This document shows, one piece after another, positions 1 to 6,465 of a DNA stretch of 10,650 bases (position 1 is the stretch's first letter; every line of letters begins with the position of its first letter). The position numbers and the translations under genes are program-made. This stretch comes from Anaerolineae bacterium (lineage in GTDB: Bacteria; Chloroflexota; Anaerolineae; JAFGEY01). The stretch covers positions 1 to 10,650 of the forward strand of contig JAFGJF010000669.1 in NCBI GenBank assembly GCA_016929205.1. The letters are read 5' to 3'. The notes under the pieces were generated by a model. It saw only the letters and a list, made by a program, of their open reading frames with translations, was not told where the DNA came from and searched no databases.

Positions 1-809
1 ATTGCCTTGCCAAAGGTGCCCTTGTGCGCGTCGCGCGGGCGGGCGGGCAGCGCTTGGGCGACCATTTGCGCCGTTGCCACATCGACCGGCAGGTCTTGGG
101 ACAACGCCGGGTCGATACCGATGTCGGCGACGGCCAACTCGCCGATCACGTCTGCGCCGGGAAAGCGAAATTGTCCCATTTTCGGTGCAACAAAGGTCAC
201 GGTCAGGTTGGCGGGCAAAGTGGCCGGATCGATCTCGCCGGCGTCGCAGTTGAGGCCGCTGGGCACATCGACGGCGACGATGTACGGTCGAGGCAGTGCA
301 GGCGAAGATGTGGGCACAAGTTCGGTGGGGGCAAAAACTTGGGCGCGTCGTTCGTTAACTGCCTCGCGCACGATAGCCAAAATCTCTGCCAATTCGCCTT
401 CGATGGGTCGGTTGACGCCGGTGCCGAGCAGCGCGTCAACGAGTACATCGATTCCTTGCAATGCTTTGCGCAGCGTTTTATGCGCGCCGTTATCGTCGTT
501 GTGCAGGCAGGCGATGCCGTGATCTTGAACCTGCTTCATGTTCGGGTCGTCAGCGGAGCGTGGCTTGCACAGGTAACAAACAACCCTGGCTCCTGCTTCT
601 TTTAGATGGTAAGCCGCAACCAGTCCGTCGCCGCCGTTATTGCCTGGCCCGATCAGTACGAGGATGATTTTGTTTTTGACGTTGATCCGTTGCAAGATCG
701 CCTGGGCCGTGGCACGTCCGGCCTGTTCCATCATATCGGCATAAGAATGCCCGGCGGCGTCGGCAGCCTGCTCAAGCTGCTTCATCTGTTCGACGGTGAC
801 CAGTTTCAT
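1..809 (-). CDS. nnr: Bifunctional NAD(P)H-hydrate epimerase / ADP-dependent dehydratase, N-terminal part (runs off the window)
   Basis: The gene reads leftwards from ATG 809-807 and stays open to the window edge, giving 269 codons with no stop. Residues 1 to about 245 form a YjeF_N epimerase domain. The nucleotide-binding motif GPGNNGGDG is at residues 54-62 and the conserved VDVPSGL at 180-186. After a short linker, DAHKGTFGKA (260-269) looks like the first strand of the C-terminal ribokinase-like dehydratase domain, so the full protein is probably the fused form of about 500 residues. Such enzymes repair hydrated NADH and NADPH: the N-domain epimerises R- and S-NAD(P)HX, and the C-domain dehydrates the S form using ADP. 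An AGGAG Shine-Dalgarno (819-823) lies 9 nt before the ATG. The gene is divergent from the toroid gene at 974. The epimerase identity is firm; the fusion is inferred from only about ten residues. Confidence 0.93.
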   Translation of the reverse strand, partial: MKLVTVEQMKQLEQAADAAGHSYADMMEQAGRATAQAILQRINVKNKIILVLIGPGNNGGDGLVAAYHLKEAGARVVCYLCKPRSADDPNMKQVQDHGIACLHNDDNGAHKTLRKALQGIDVLVDALLGTGVNRPIEGELAEILAIVREAVNERRAQVFAPTELVPTSSPALPRPYIVAVDVPSGLNCDAGEIDPATLPANLTVTFVAPKMGQFRFPGADVIGELAVADIGIDPALSQDLPVDVATAQMVAQALPARPRDAHKGTFGKA

Positions 810-840
810 CGTTTTGCGCTCCTGTGTGGGGATGGAGACG

Positions 841-870
841 AGTATACCACAATCGAGGCAGATCGACCAA
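841..870 (-). promoter_or_regulatory. Candidate sigma70-type promoter of the nnr gene
   Basis: On the minus strand, TATACT (846-841) is preceded by TGG, giving an extended -10. TTGGTC (870-865) lies 18 nt upstream as a weak -35 with three consensus bases. Transcription would start near 834, leaving a leader of about 25 nt before the nnr ATG. The -35 overlaps that of the opposing promoter. The call rests on motif match and position only. Confidence 0.5.
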
Positions 871-891
871 GTGAAAGAACCGTGTTATAAT
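863..891 (+). promoter_or_regulatory. Candidate sigma70-type promoter of the toroid-pdp pair
   Basis: A perfect TATAAT (886-891) preceded by TGT (extended -10) lies 17 nt after TCGACC (863-868), which matches four of six -35 bases. Transcription would start near 898, giving a leader of about 76 nt before ATG 974. It probably drives both downstream genes, since no terminator-like hairpin was seen between them. Confidence 0.6.
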
Positions 892-973
892 AGATGGGAG
901 TTGCGCAGTGTGCGGCCGACTGCCTATCGATCAGATTGTCAAAAACCCGCTTATCAAAGGCAGAGGGTAAGTG

Positions 974-1975
974 ATGGAAAACTGGCGAAAGCAATTCAAG
1001 TTCGATCCTTTGCCGCCTCTGTTGTCTTGTGGCGATCAAGCACTTGCTTACTGGGTACGGCGCGATCTCTTGGAGGAGAATGTCGGCCCGGTTCAGTGCT
1101 TGTGGACGTTGCCGGAAGCGCTGAAAATCCTCAAAAAACAACTGCCGGATGGGAGTTGGCCGCGCGTTGGCGCGGAAAAACATCCCGCTGTCAATTATCC
1201 TCTCATCGAAACGTGGCGGCAGTTCAGATACCTGGTAGAACAGTATGGATTTACCCGCGAGCACCCGCAGGCCCAAAAAGCTGTCGGGCTTTTATTCTCG
1301 TGTCAAACCCAAGAGGGAGATATCCGGGGTTTTTTGGCCAATCAATACGCGACGTATTACACCGGTGCTATTATGTCGCTGCTCATTCAGGCAGGGTATG
1401 CCGACGACTCCCGGATTGAGCGGGGCTTTCAATGGTTGCTGGCTATGCGCCAGGATGACCAGGGCTGGACGATCCCCATTCTCACGCACAAGCTTGACCG
1501 GGCGACTCAATACCGCTTGACCAGTGAATATGCCGAACCGCTTGAACCAGATCGTTCCAAATCTTTCTCGCATAATTGGACGGGTATGGTTTTGCGCGCT
1601 TTTGCAGTACATCCACACTATTGTCACAGCCAAGCTGCTAGGGTGGCGGCACATTTGCTAAAATCCAGATTTTTTCAGCCGGATTGTTATACGTCCTATC
1701 AGGCGGCAAGCTACTGGGTCAGATTTGATTATCCTTTTTGGTGGAACAACCTGGTGACTGCATTGGATTCGCTCTCTTTGATGGGTTTTTCGGGCCATGA
1801 TGAACAGATCGAACTGGCGCTCAAGTGGTTAGTTGATCACCAGGAAGAAAGTGGCTTGTGGCAAGTGTCATACGCCAAACCCTATGAGGAAAGAGAAGCA
1901 ACGGCTCAAGTGCGAAAAACGCAATTTTGGGTCAGCCTGGCGATATGTCGTGTATTCAAAAGGCTGTTTGAATGA
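974..1975 (+). CDS. Alpha/alpha-toroid protein with squalene-cyclase/prenyltransferase-like repeats, function unknown
   Basis: This 333-residue protein has several QW-like motifs (QxxxGxW) typical of the alpha/alpha-toroid fold. They are QLPDGSW at 56-62, QTQEGDI at 111-117, a shortened QDDQGW at 160-165 and QEESGLW at 290-296, each after a helical stretch. It is only about half the length of a squalene-hopene cyclase (around 630 residues), and the acid motif DxDD of those cyclases is not visible. No signal peptide or membrane segment is seen, so it is probably cytosolic. AGAGGG (962-967) sits 6 nt before ATG 974; the adjacent in-frame GTG at 971 would be too close to it. The stop overlaps an ATG (ATGA, 1972-1975) in the frame of the next gene, and the two genes are probably co-transcribed. 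It could be a diverged terpene-cyclase-like enzyme or a binding scaffold. Fold call good; function unknown. Confidence 0.8.
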   Translation: MENWRKQFKFDPLPPLLSCGDQALAYWVRRDLLEENVGPVQCLWTLPEALKILKKQLPDGSWPRVGAEKHPAVNYPLIETWRQFRYLVEQYGFTREHPQAQKAVGLLFSCQTQEGDIRGFLANQYATYYTGAIMSLLIQAGYADDSRIERGFQWLLAMRQDDQGWTIPILTHKLDRATQYRLTSEYAEPLEPDRSKSFSHNWTGMVLRAFAVHPHYCHSQAARVAAHLLKSRFFQPDCYTSYQAASYWVRFDYPFWWNNLVTALDSLSLMGFSGHDEQIELALKWLVDHQEESGLWQVSYAKPYEEREATAQVRKTQFWVSLAICRVFKRLFE

Positions 1976-2016
1976 TCCTCTGCGTCAAATTTGATCAGCT
2001 TGGGGAGGAGTTGAAT

Positions 2017-3324
2017 ATGATGCGTGCGGTGGACATGATTGTCAAAAAGCGCGATGGTCAGGCGCTGACGCAGCAAGAGATCGATTTTCTGATCCAGGGC
2101 TACGCGCGCGGTGAAATCCCTGATTACCAGATGTCGGCCTGGGCAATGGCGGTGATGCTCAAGGGAATGACCCACCAGGAGACCGTCGATCTGACGTTGA
2201 GCATGGCCCGCTCCGGCGAAACACTAGACCTGCACGATGTTGCGCCGTTTGTGGTCGACAAGCACTCGACCGGCGGCGTGGGCGACAAGACGACGTTGGT
2301 GGTCGCGCCGCTGGTGGCAGCGTGCGGGCTGCCCGTAGGCAAAATGAGCGGCCGCGGGCTGGGGTTCAGCGGTGGCACGCTGGACAAGCTAGAGTCGATT
2401 CCTGGATACATCGTCTCTCTGAGCATCGAAGCGTTCAAAAAACAATTGTGCGAGGTGGGATTGGTCGTCGCCGGGCAGACTGCCGACCTGGCGCCTGCCG
2501 ATGGCAAGCTCTATGCCTTGCGCGACGTAACCGGCACAGTGCCTTCGTTGCCCTTGATCGCCAGTTCGATTATGAGCAAAAAGATCGCCGCTGGCGCCGA
2601 TGCGATTGTCCTGGATGTGAAAACCGGCAGCGGCGCGTTTATGAAGACGCTCGACGAGGCACGCGCTTTGGCACAGATTATGGTCGAGATCGGTCGGGGG
2701 GTGGGGCGGCGTGTGTCGGCGGTGCTGTCCGATATGAGCCAACCGTTGGGACTGACCGTAGGCAACGCGCTGGAGGTGATCGAGGCGCTGGAGGCGCTAC
2801 GCGGGCGCGGCCCGGCTGATTTTGTAGAACATTGTCTGGCGGTAGCCGAACAAATCTTGATCCTCGGGGGCAAGGCCGATGACGTTGTGCAGGCGCGGGC
2901 GCTGTTGACGTCGGCGCTCAACGATGGGCAGGCGTTGGATGCCTTTATGCAGTGGATCGCTGCCCAAGGAGGCAATGTGTCTGCGCTTGGCGATCCACCT
3001 TCTCTGGCGCAAGCGGCTATTATAGAACCGGTTTCTGCACCGCGCTCCGGCTTTGTCGCTGCGATCGATGCGATGGAGGTCGGTTTGGCTGCCGTCGAGT
3101 TGGGGGCGGGACGCTTGAAAAAGGGCGATCCGGTCGATCATGCGGTGGGCGTTGTGCTGGGCTCCAAAGTGGGCGATGCTGTGCAGGCTGGGAAGCTTTT
3201 GTTTACGATCCACGCCAACGATCGCGCCAATTTGGAAGCGGTTCGTCGTCGGCTTTTAGTGGCATACGAGTGGTCCGATACGCCGGTCGAGCCGCCGCCG
3301 TTGGTTTATGAGGTGATTCGTTAG
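2017..3324 (+). CDS. pdp: Pyrimidine-nucleoside phosphorylase
   Basis: The enzyme splits uridine, thymidine or deoxyuridine with phosphate into the free base and (deoxy)ribose 1-phosphate for salvage or breakdown in the cytosol. The 435 residues match the usual family length. The N-terminus ([13 protein letters not shown]) resembles the broad-specificity Pdp type more than DeoA. Phosphate-site motif [10 protein letters not shown] is at 82-91 and the family signature [16 protein letters not shown] at 111-126. R169, S184 and K188 keep the spacing of the pyrimidine-binding residues of E. coli DeoA (R171, S186, K190). The C-terminal PYNP domain follows from about 350. The signature has GFSGG where DeoA, Bacillus Pdp and human TYMP have GHTGG. 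GGGGAGGAG (2002-2010) points to ATG 2017 or 2020. An ATG at 1972 overlapping the previous stop would add 15 residues not typical of the family. It is probably co-transcribed with the toroid gene. Confidence 0.95.
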   Translation: MMRAVDMIVKKRDGQALTQQEIDFLIQGYARGEIPDYQMSAWAMAVMLKGMTHQETVDLTLSMARSGETLDLHDVAPFVVDKHSTGGVGDKTTLVVAPLVAACGLPVGKMSGRGLGFSGGTLDKLESIPGYIVSLSIEAFKKQLCEVGLVVAGQTADLAPADGKLYALRDVTGTVPSLPLIASSIMSKKIAAGADAIVLDVKTGSGAFMKTLDEARALAQIMVEIGRGVGRRVSAVLSDMSQPLGLTVGNALEVIEALEALRGRGPADFVEHCLAVAEQILILGGKADDVVQARALLTSALNDGQALDAFMQWIAAQGGNVSALGDPPSLAQAAIIEPVSAPRSGFVAAIDAMEVGLAAVELGAGRLKKGDPVDHAVGVVLGSKVGDAVQAGKLLFTIHANDRANLEAVRRRLLVAYEWSDTPVEPPPLVYEVIR

Positions 3325-3326
3325 AC

Positions 3327-3368
3327 ACATCAAGAGGCGGGCCGCTCGAGCGGCCCGCCTCTTGATGT
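3327..3368. terminator. Perfect 42-bp palindrome between convergent genes, likely bidirectional terminator
   Basis: Two 21-bp arms meet at a central CTCGAG with no mismatch. The left arm starts ACATCAAGAGGC and the right arm ends GCCTCTTGATGT; the centre is very GC-rich. It begins 2 nt after the pdp stop and ends 16 nt before the stop codon of the opposing gene. On the plus strand it is followed by TTTTT at 3376-3380, as in an intrinsic terminator. On the minus strand no T-run follows, so termination of the opposing gene would rely on the stem alone. Confidence 0.85.
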
Positions 3369-3384
3369 AAGTGTGTTTTTGTGC

Positions 3385-4791
3385 CTATAAATCGTCGATC
3401 AGCCCCTGTTTTTTCGCCTCGTCGATGCTGATGCCTTCAAAGCCTTTGTCTGTTGCCGAAACAAGCGTGTTCCAGTCCATATTGGCGCCCAGGTTCCAGT
3501 CGATCTCGTCCAGCGTGGCTTCTTCTTCTTCCTCGTCTATGGCAACAGGCGTGCTATCTGCACCTTCTGTTGACACAATCTGTCCCAGATCGACGCCTTG
3601 CTGCTGGGCTTCTTCCAACGTTATCCCCTTGAATCCCTGATCGGTCTCCGAAACCAGGTCATTCCAATCCATATCGGCATCCAGATTCCAGTCGATATCC
3701 TGGATCGCTTCCAGATCGGCCTCTTGAACTTCAACCTGGGCCAGTGGGTCGGGCGGGAGGGCTTCAACGACGGGGATGCGGGCCGGCGGCGATTCCGGGG
3801 ATACATTTTGCGGGCCGGGTTCGACCGGCAGCTCGGGTTCTGCTTGTTCGACCATCTCCTGGCCTCGGCGGCGGCGGCGGCGGCGGTTGCTGCCGGCAAA
3901 GTATTGATCGACCATCGCTATATATTCATCTTTGAGGCTGCGTTTGGACTCTGCAAGCGTTTCACCGCTTTCGGTGGCTTTGAGCGCTTCTTGGATCTGT
4001 GGCACGGCATCCCGCATATAGTACCATACCTGACCTTCTCGGACTGCCGGCCCAAACAGGGTGCCGATAAAGCGGTCGTTCGGGATGCGGCAGGTGCAGA
4101 TGTTGAACGAGTCGGTGCCAAAGTAGCTTTGGTTGACCCGGGCTTGCTTGGCTAGGGAGGCATTGATCTGCTGCTCAATATGGCGTTGTGCGATGATCAA
4201 CGCTTCGCTGAGGCCGCCCAGACTCATATTCGCCTCCAACGCATCGAGGACGAGCAGTGTGCCCGTTTTGTCTAAAAGGAAAGTGGCGTTTGCGCCGGTC
4301 ATCAAGCGTAGCGATGCCAGTTGCTGACGGACGGCGCGCGTTTGAGCATTTGATAGTTTGGGTTTAGCCCCGGACGATTCGGTAGCAGTGGTTTGCTTTT
4401 GCGGGGCAACGACGCCTTGGACAATTTGTCTGAACTCGGAAATGACAAAAGGCTTGGTCAGGTAGGCATATACATTTAGCTCTTGCGCGCGCTCGGCCAG
4501 TTCTGCTGAATTGTAGGCCGTCATTACGATAGTCTTGGTCTCTGGCGCGATCGAGTTGAGCACTTCGAGCAGTTCCAGTCCGCTCAGCCCGGCCATTTTG
4601 ATGTCGGTGATCACCAGGTCAAAAGCCTTTTTTAGCGTCTGAAAGCGGCGAACCTGTACCATCGCCTCGTCGACGTTGCCTGCTGTCTTAACCGCATAGG
4701 TATTGGAGAGATCTTGGACCGCCTGTGCCAGCAGCTCACACAATTCAGCATCATCTTCAACGATCAAAATCTCTTTTTGTTTTTCGGCCAT
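3385..4791 (-). CDS. Orphan response regulator: receiver plus Roadblock/LC7-like domain with C-terminal DWN repeats
   Basis: The protein has 468 residues. Residues 6-128 are a receiver domain: acidic pair D13/D14, phospho-acceptor D63 in VITDIKM, T91, and Y110/K113 in AYLTKPF. A linker leads to about 152-272, which resembles a Roadblock/LC7 domain, a fold that in bacteria often partners small Ras-like GTPases such as MglA (known for the family; no GTPase gene is visible here). Seven arginines (303-309) and a Pro/Glu-rich stretch follow. Two copies of a 35-residue unit (365-399 and 429-463) end the protein. No DNA-binding domain or histidine kinase is seen here, so output is probably by protein contact. 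The reading starts at ATG 4791 behind GGGGAAAAAGG and its own promoter at 4866-4894. The receiver call is firm, the Roadblock call moderate, and the tail is unrecognised. Confidence 0.85.
   Translation of the reverse strand: MAEKQKEILIVEDDAELCELLAQAVQDLSNTYAVKTAGNVDEAMVQVRRFQTLKKAFDLVITDIKMAGLSGLELLEVLNSIAPETKTIVMTAYNSAELAERAQELNVYAYLTKPFVISEFRQIVQGVVAPQKQTTATESSGAKPKLSNAQTRAVRQQLASLRLMTGANATFLLDKTGTLLVLDALEANMSLGGLSEALIIAQRHIEQQINASLAKQARVNQSYFGTDSFNICTCRIPNDRFIGTLFGPAVREGQVWYYMRDAVPQIQEALKATESGETLAESKRSLKDEYIAMVDQYFAGSNRRRRRRRGQEMVEQAEPELPVEPGPQNVSPESPPARIPVVEALPPDPLAQVEVQEADLEAIQDIDWNLDADMDWNDLVSETDQGFKGITLEEAQQQGVDLGQIVSTEGADSTPVAIDEEEEEATLDEIDWNLGANMDWNTLVSATDKGFEGISIDEAKKQGLIDDL
3403..3699 (-). 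repeat. Two 35-residue coding repeats (DWN modules) at the C-terminus of the receiver-Roadblock protein
   Basis: Copy A (residues 365-399, bases 3699-3595) starts DIDWNLDADMDWNDLVSETD, and copy B (429-463, bases 3507-3403) starts EIDWNLGANMDWNTLVSATD. Each then continues with a GF-GI core and ends EA..QG. Each copy holds two DWN triplets seven residues apart, so the tail carries four. The copies are separated by 29 acidic residues including EEEEE. At DNA level they are diverged, so the duplication is old or kept by selection on the protein. Confidence 0.85.
3866..3886. repeat. (CGG)7 trinucleotide run encoding seven arginines
   Basis: Seven uninterrupted CGG units lie inside the receiver-Roadblock gene. 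On the minus strand they read as arginines 303-309, at the border between the Roadblock domain and the disordered tail. Gain or loss of units would keep the frame and change only the length of the basic patch. Confidence 0.9.
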
Positions 4792-4865
4792 CCTTTTTCC
4801 CCACTGTGCCTGTGTAAATAAAATCCATCGTCCACAGTCTTCGCTACAGCGACTGAATTGTCCTC

Positions 4866-4894
4866 ATTATACCAAAGAGCGCAGTCGGCGTCAA
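4866..4894 (-). promoter_or_regulatory. Strong sigma70-type promoter of the receiver-Roadblock gene
   Basis: On the minus strand, TTGACG (4894-4889, five of six consensus bases) is 17 nt from a perfect TATAAT (4871-4866), itself preceded by TGG (extended -10). Transcription would start near 4859, with a leader of about 68 nt. The gene can therefore be expressed independently of the radical SAM gene upstream. Confidence 0.75.
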
Positions 4895-4908
4895 TGAAAT
4901 ATTCATTG
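4892..4908. repeat. Inverted repeat over the radical SAM stop codon and the -35 of the next promoter
   Basis: CAATGAA and TTCATTG form perfect 7-bp arms around ATA. The repeat covers the stop codon of the radical SAM gene (4905-4903) and three bases of the -35 box of the receiver-Roadblock promoter. It is flanked by a direct repeat, CAGTCGGCG at 4882-4890 and 4912-4920. It could be an operator or could be chance; it is too AT-rich for a good terminator. Confidence 0.5.
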
Positions 4909-6273
4909 GCACAGTCGGCGGTTTTCCATTCGCGTCTTTTGTTTGAACTTTTCCCAGGCGACCATATCGGCTTTATCTGGATGTGCGCAGGGATAGATCG
5001 CCTTGTTGTGCAGCAGCGGATCGGCATCGACGGCGATCAGTCCCATCTCGACTGCTTTTTGCCATTCGACCGTGCCCGGAATGGGGGTGTACTCGGCCAG
5101 CACAACGCGCACTCTGAGTTGGTGGGCAAACTCGACGGTGGCCTGCGCAGAGGCAATGCTCTGGCCTGGCCGGGCGATCAACACATAGGCAGCGACCTCG
5201 TGCGGCATAAATCCTGCATCATAGAGGGCCTGGGCAGCGCGACGAAAATGTGCATCATCCACTTTGGCTCCATCGCGCTGTTGCTGGATCGGATCGGCGG
5301 TTTCCAACCCCAAAAAGATCGTTTTGAATCCGGCCCGACGCATTTTATGTGCCAGGGGTCTGTCGATGAACTGTGCGTGCAGGCCGTTGGGCGTGTGAAA
5401 ACGCGCGCGTAATCCACGCTCAATGATCCCGTCGAGGATAGGAGTAATGTGATGTTCTGTATCAAAGAGCAATGCGTCGTCATAAAAGACAATGTCTTGT
5501 GCCTCAAGCGATTCGACACACCAGACAATTTCATCGATGACGCAGTCTGGCGATCGTGGGGAAAAGAGTGTGGGACCAAGTTGGTGCACGGCGCAGTAGG
5601 GACAAGCAAAGGGGCAGCCTCGTGCAGTGAGGACGGCGGTGTAGCCTTGAGGACGACGCAGGTCGTGGGCGGGAAAGGCAGAATAATTGGGTGGTTGGGT
5701 GGTTGGGTGGTTGGGCAAACAAATACTTGACGATCTAGGTATGATCTGCTCGATCCAGTCGAGCACCTGAGCTTCTCCGGGACCGGTGAAGACAACGTCT
5801 GCGCCGGAATGGGTGCGCGCATGATCGGGACACAGGGTGGCATAGACCCCGCCTAGAGCGATGGGCACTTGAGGCCAGCGCGCTTTGACCCGGCGAATGG
5901 CTTCAAACGGGCCGGGATACCAATAAGTCATCGTCGAGGTGACGAGCACAGCATCCGGACGCATTTGTGCGTCAAGTTCGGCTTCGAATACCTCGACGGG
6001 CAGGCCGTAGCGTCCCCAACGACGCGGTATGTGGGCCAGAACGGGCGGTTTTCTTAGCTCGACTTTGTGAAACTGCCCGCAGCCGTAGCAGTCGCGTGGC
6101 GATTGTGGCGCTGGCGATCGTGGATGGTGTCGATCCAGACAATCGATCAGGGCGACTGTGTGCCCGGCTTGGCGCACTGCGGCAGCGATAGAGAGCAGCC
6201 CCAGTGGCTCGATCCACAAGTTGTAGGCGGCAAAATCATAGATCCAGGGATTGATACAGAGAATATGTGCCAT
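4903..6273 (-). CDS. B12-binding-domain radical SAM protein, function unknown
   Basis: The 456-residue protein starts MAHILCINPWIYDFAAYN, typical of the cobalamin-binding-like Rossmann domain fused to radical SAM enzymes. That domain spans about 1-178; the classic DxHxxG cobalamin motif is not evident. The [4Fe-4S] motif CPFACPYC is at C220, C224 and C227, inside TARGCPFACPYC. GLETAD and a C-terminal EYTPIPGT segment also fit the family. An additional CYGCG pair is at C62/C65. The interdomain linker (about 179-200) is Pro/Thr/Asn-rich and encoded by an 8-bp DNA repeat. The reaction is unknown; relatives carry out methylations and other radical modifications. A start at 6315 would add 14 atypical residues and would lie at or upstream of the expected transcription start. 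GGAAAG is the only, distant, Shine-Dalgarno candidate. The stop is 111 nt before the receiver-Roadblock gene. Confidence 0.87.
   Translation of the reverse strand: MAHILCINPWIYDFAAYNLWIEPLGLLSIAAAVRQAGHTVALIDCLDRHHPRSPAPQSPRDCYGCGQFHKVELRKPPVLAHIPRRWGRYGLPVEVFEAELDAQMRPDAVLVTSTMTYWYPGPFEAIRRVKARWPQVPIALGGVYATLCPDHARTHSGADVVFTGPGEAQVLDWIEQIIPRSSSICLPNHPTTQPPNYSAFPAHDLRRPQGYTAVLTARGCPFACPYCAVHQLGPTLFSPRSPDCVIDEIVWCVESLEAQDIVFYDDALLFDTEHHITPILDGIIERGLRARFHTPNGLHAQFIDRPLAHKMRRAGFKTIFLGLETADPIQQQRDGAKVDDAHFRRAAQALYDAGFMPHEVAAYVLIARPGQSIASAQATVEFAHQLRVRVVLAEYTPIPGTVEWQKAVEMGLIAVDADPLLHNKAIYPCAHPDKADMVAWEKFKQKTRMENRRLCQ
5687..5715 (+). repeat. 8-bp tandem repeat (TTGGGTGG, 3.6 copies) with G-quadruplex form inside the radical SAM gene
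   Basis: On the plus strand, which is the non-coding strand of the gene, TTGGGTGG is repeated three times and followed by TTGGG. This gives four GGG tracts, each separated by the five bases TGGTT, matching the standard G-quadruplex pattern. The coding strand is read as LPNHPTTQPPN in the linker between the two domains. The unit is not a multiple of three, so a one-unit change would shift the frame. Confidence 0.9.
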
Positions 6274-6313
6274 TGTCCAATCAAATCTTTCCGTGTTGGC
6301 GTTGTTTTCGACC

Positions 6314-6347
6314 ATTGTATCATAGGTTGTGCGTAATCTCTAGTTGA
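6314..6347 (-). promoter_or_regulatory. Weak candidate promoter of the radical SAM gene
   Basis: Two overlapping solutions are visible on the minus strand: TAGAGA (6342-6337) with TACAAT (6319-6314), and TCAACT (6347-6342) with TATGAT (6324-6319), each with a 17-nt spacer. Both place transcription start near 6307-6312. Both -35 boxes touch the inverted repeat at 6340-6360, so one regulator could act on both divergent promoters. Confidence 0.4.
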
Positions 6348-6360
6348 CCATTTCAACTAG
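6340..6360. promoter_or_regulatory. Inverted repeat upstream of the lacI-type promoter, candidate operator 1
   Basis: CTAGTTGA and TCAACTAG are perfect 8-bp arms around the 5-nt spacer CCATT. The repeat lies 5 nt upstream of the -35 box of the lacI-type promoter and overlaps the -35 region of the divergent radical SAM gene. Its 8-5-8 design is identical to the repeat at 6417-6437, with centres 77 bp apart. Confidence 0.6.
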
Positions 6361-6365
6361 CTTAT

Positions 6366-6394
6366 TTGACAGAGTAGTAAAAATGTGATAAAAT
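6366..6394 (+). promoter_or_regulatory. Sigma70-type promoter of the lacI-family gene
   Basis: A perfect TTGACA (6366-6371), a 17-nt spacer and TAAAAT (6389-6394, five of six) are present, with TGA before the -10 (extended -10). Transcription would start near 6401, leaving about 65 nt before ATG 6466. The surroundings are distinctly AT-rich compared with the genes. Confidence 0.75.
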
Positions 6395-6416
6395 CTACTT
6401 AATAAACCACTAAAAT

Positions 6417-6437
6417 TTTCAGTAAATTCTACTGAAA
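6417..6437. promoter_or_regulatory. Inverted repeat just downstream of the lacI-type transcription start, candidate operator 2
   Basis: TTTCAGTA and TACTGAAA are perfect 8-bp arms around AATTC. The repeat lies at roughly +17 to +37, where a bound repressor would block transcription, which fits autoregulation. It lacks the central CG common in LacI-family operators, so the cognate protein is uncertain. Confidence 0.6.
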
Positions 6438-6465
6438 GTTGTCTTCTCCACAGATTGAGGGCGTG

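Noticed and set aside
1972..2016. An ATG overlapping the toroid stop (ATGA) as the pdp start.
   Set aside because: It adds 15 residues atypical of the family, and the strong GGGGAGGAG lies inside that extension. Limited re-initiation there cannot be excluded.
3598..4155. A 185-codon plus-strand frame.
   Set aside because: It is antisense to the receiver-Roadblock gene, whose receiver motifs, promoter and start are clear.
5687..5715. The G-rich repeat array as a CRISPR.
   Set aside because: The units are 8 bp with no spacers, and no cas gene is present.
6274..6315. An upstream ATG for the radical SAM protein at 6315.
   Set aside because: The candidate promoters place transcription start at or downstream of it, and family proteins begin near the MAHILCINPW segment.
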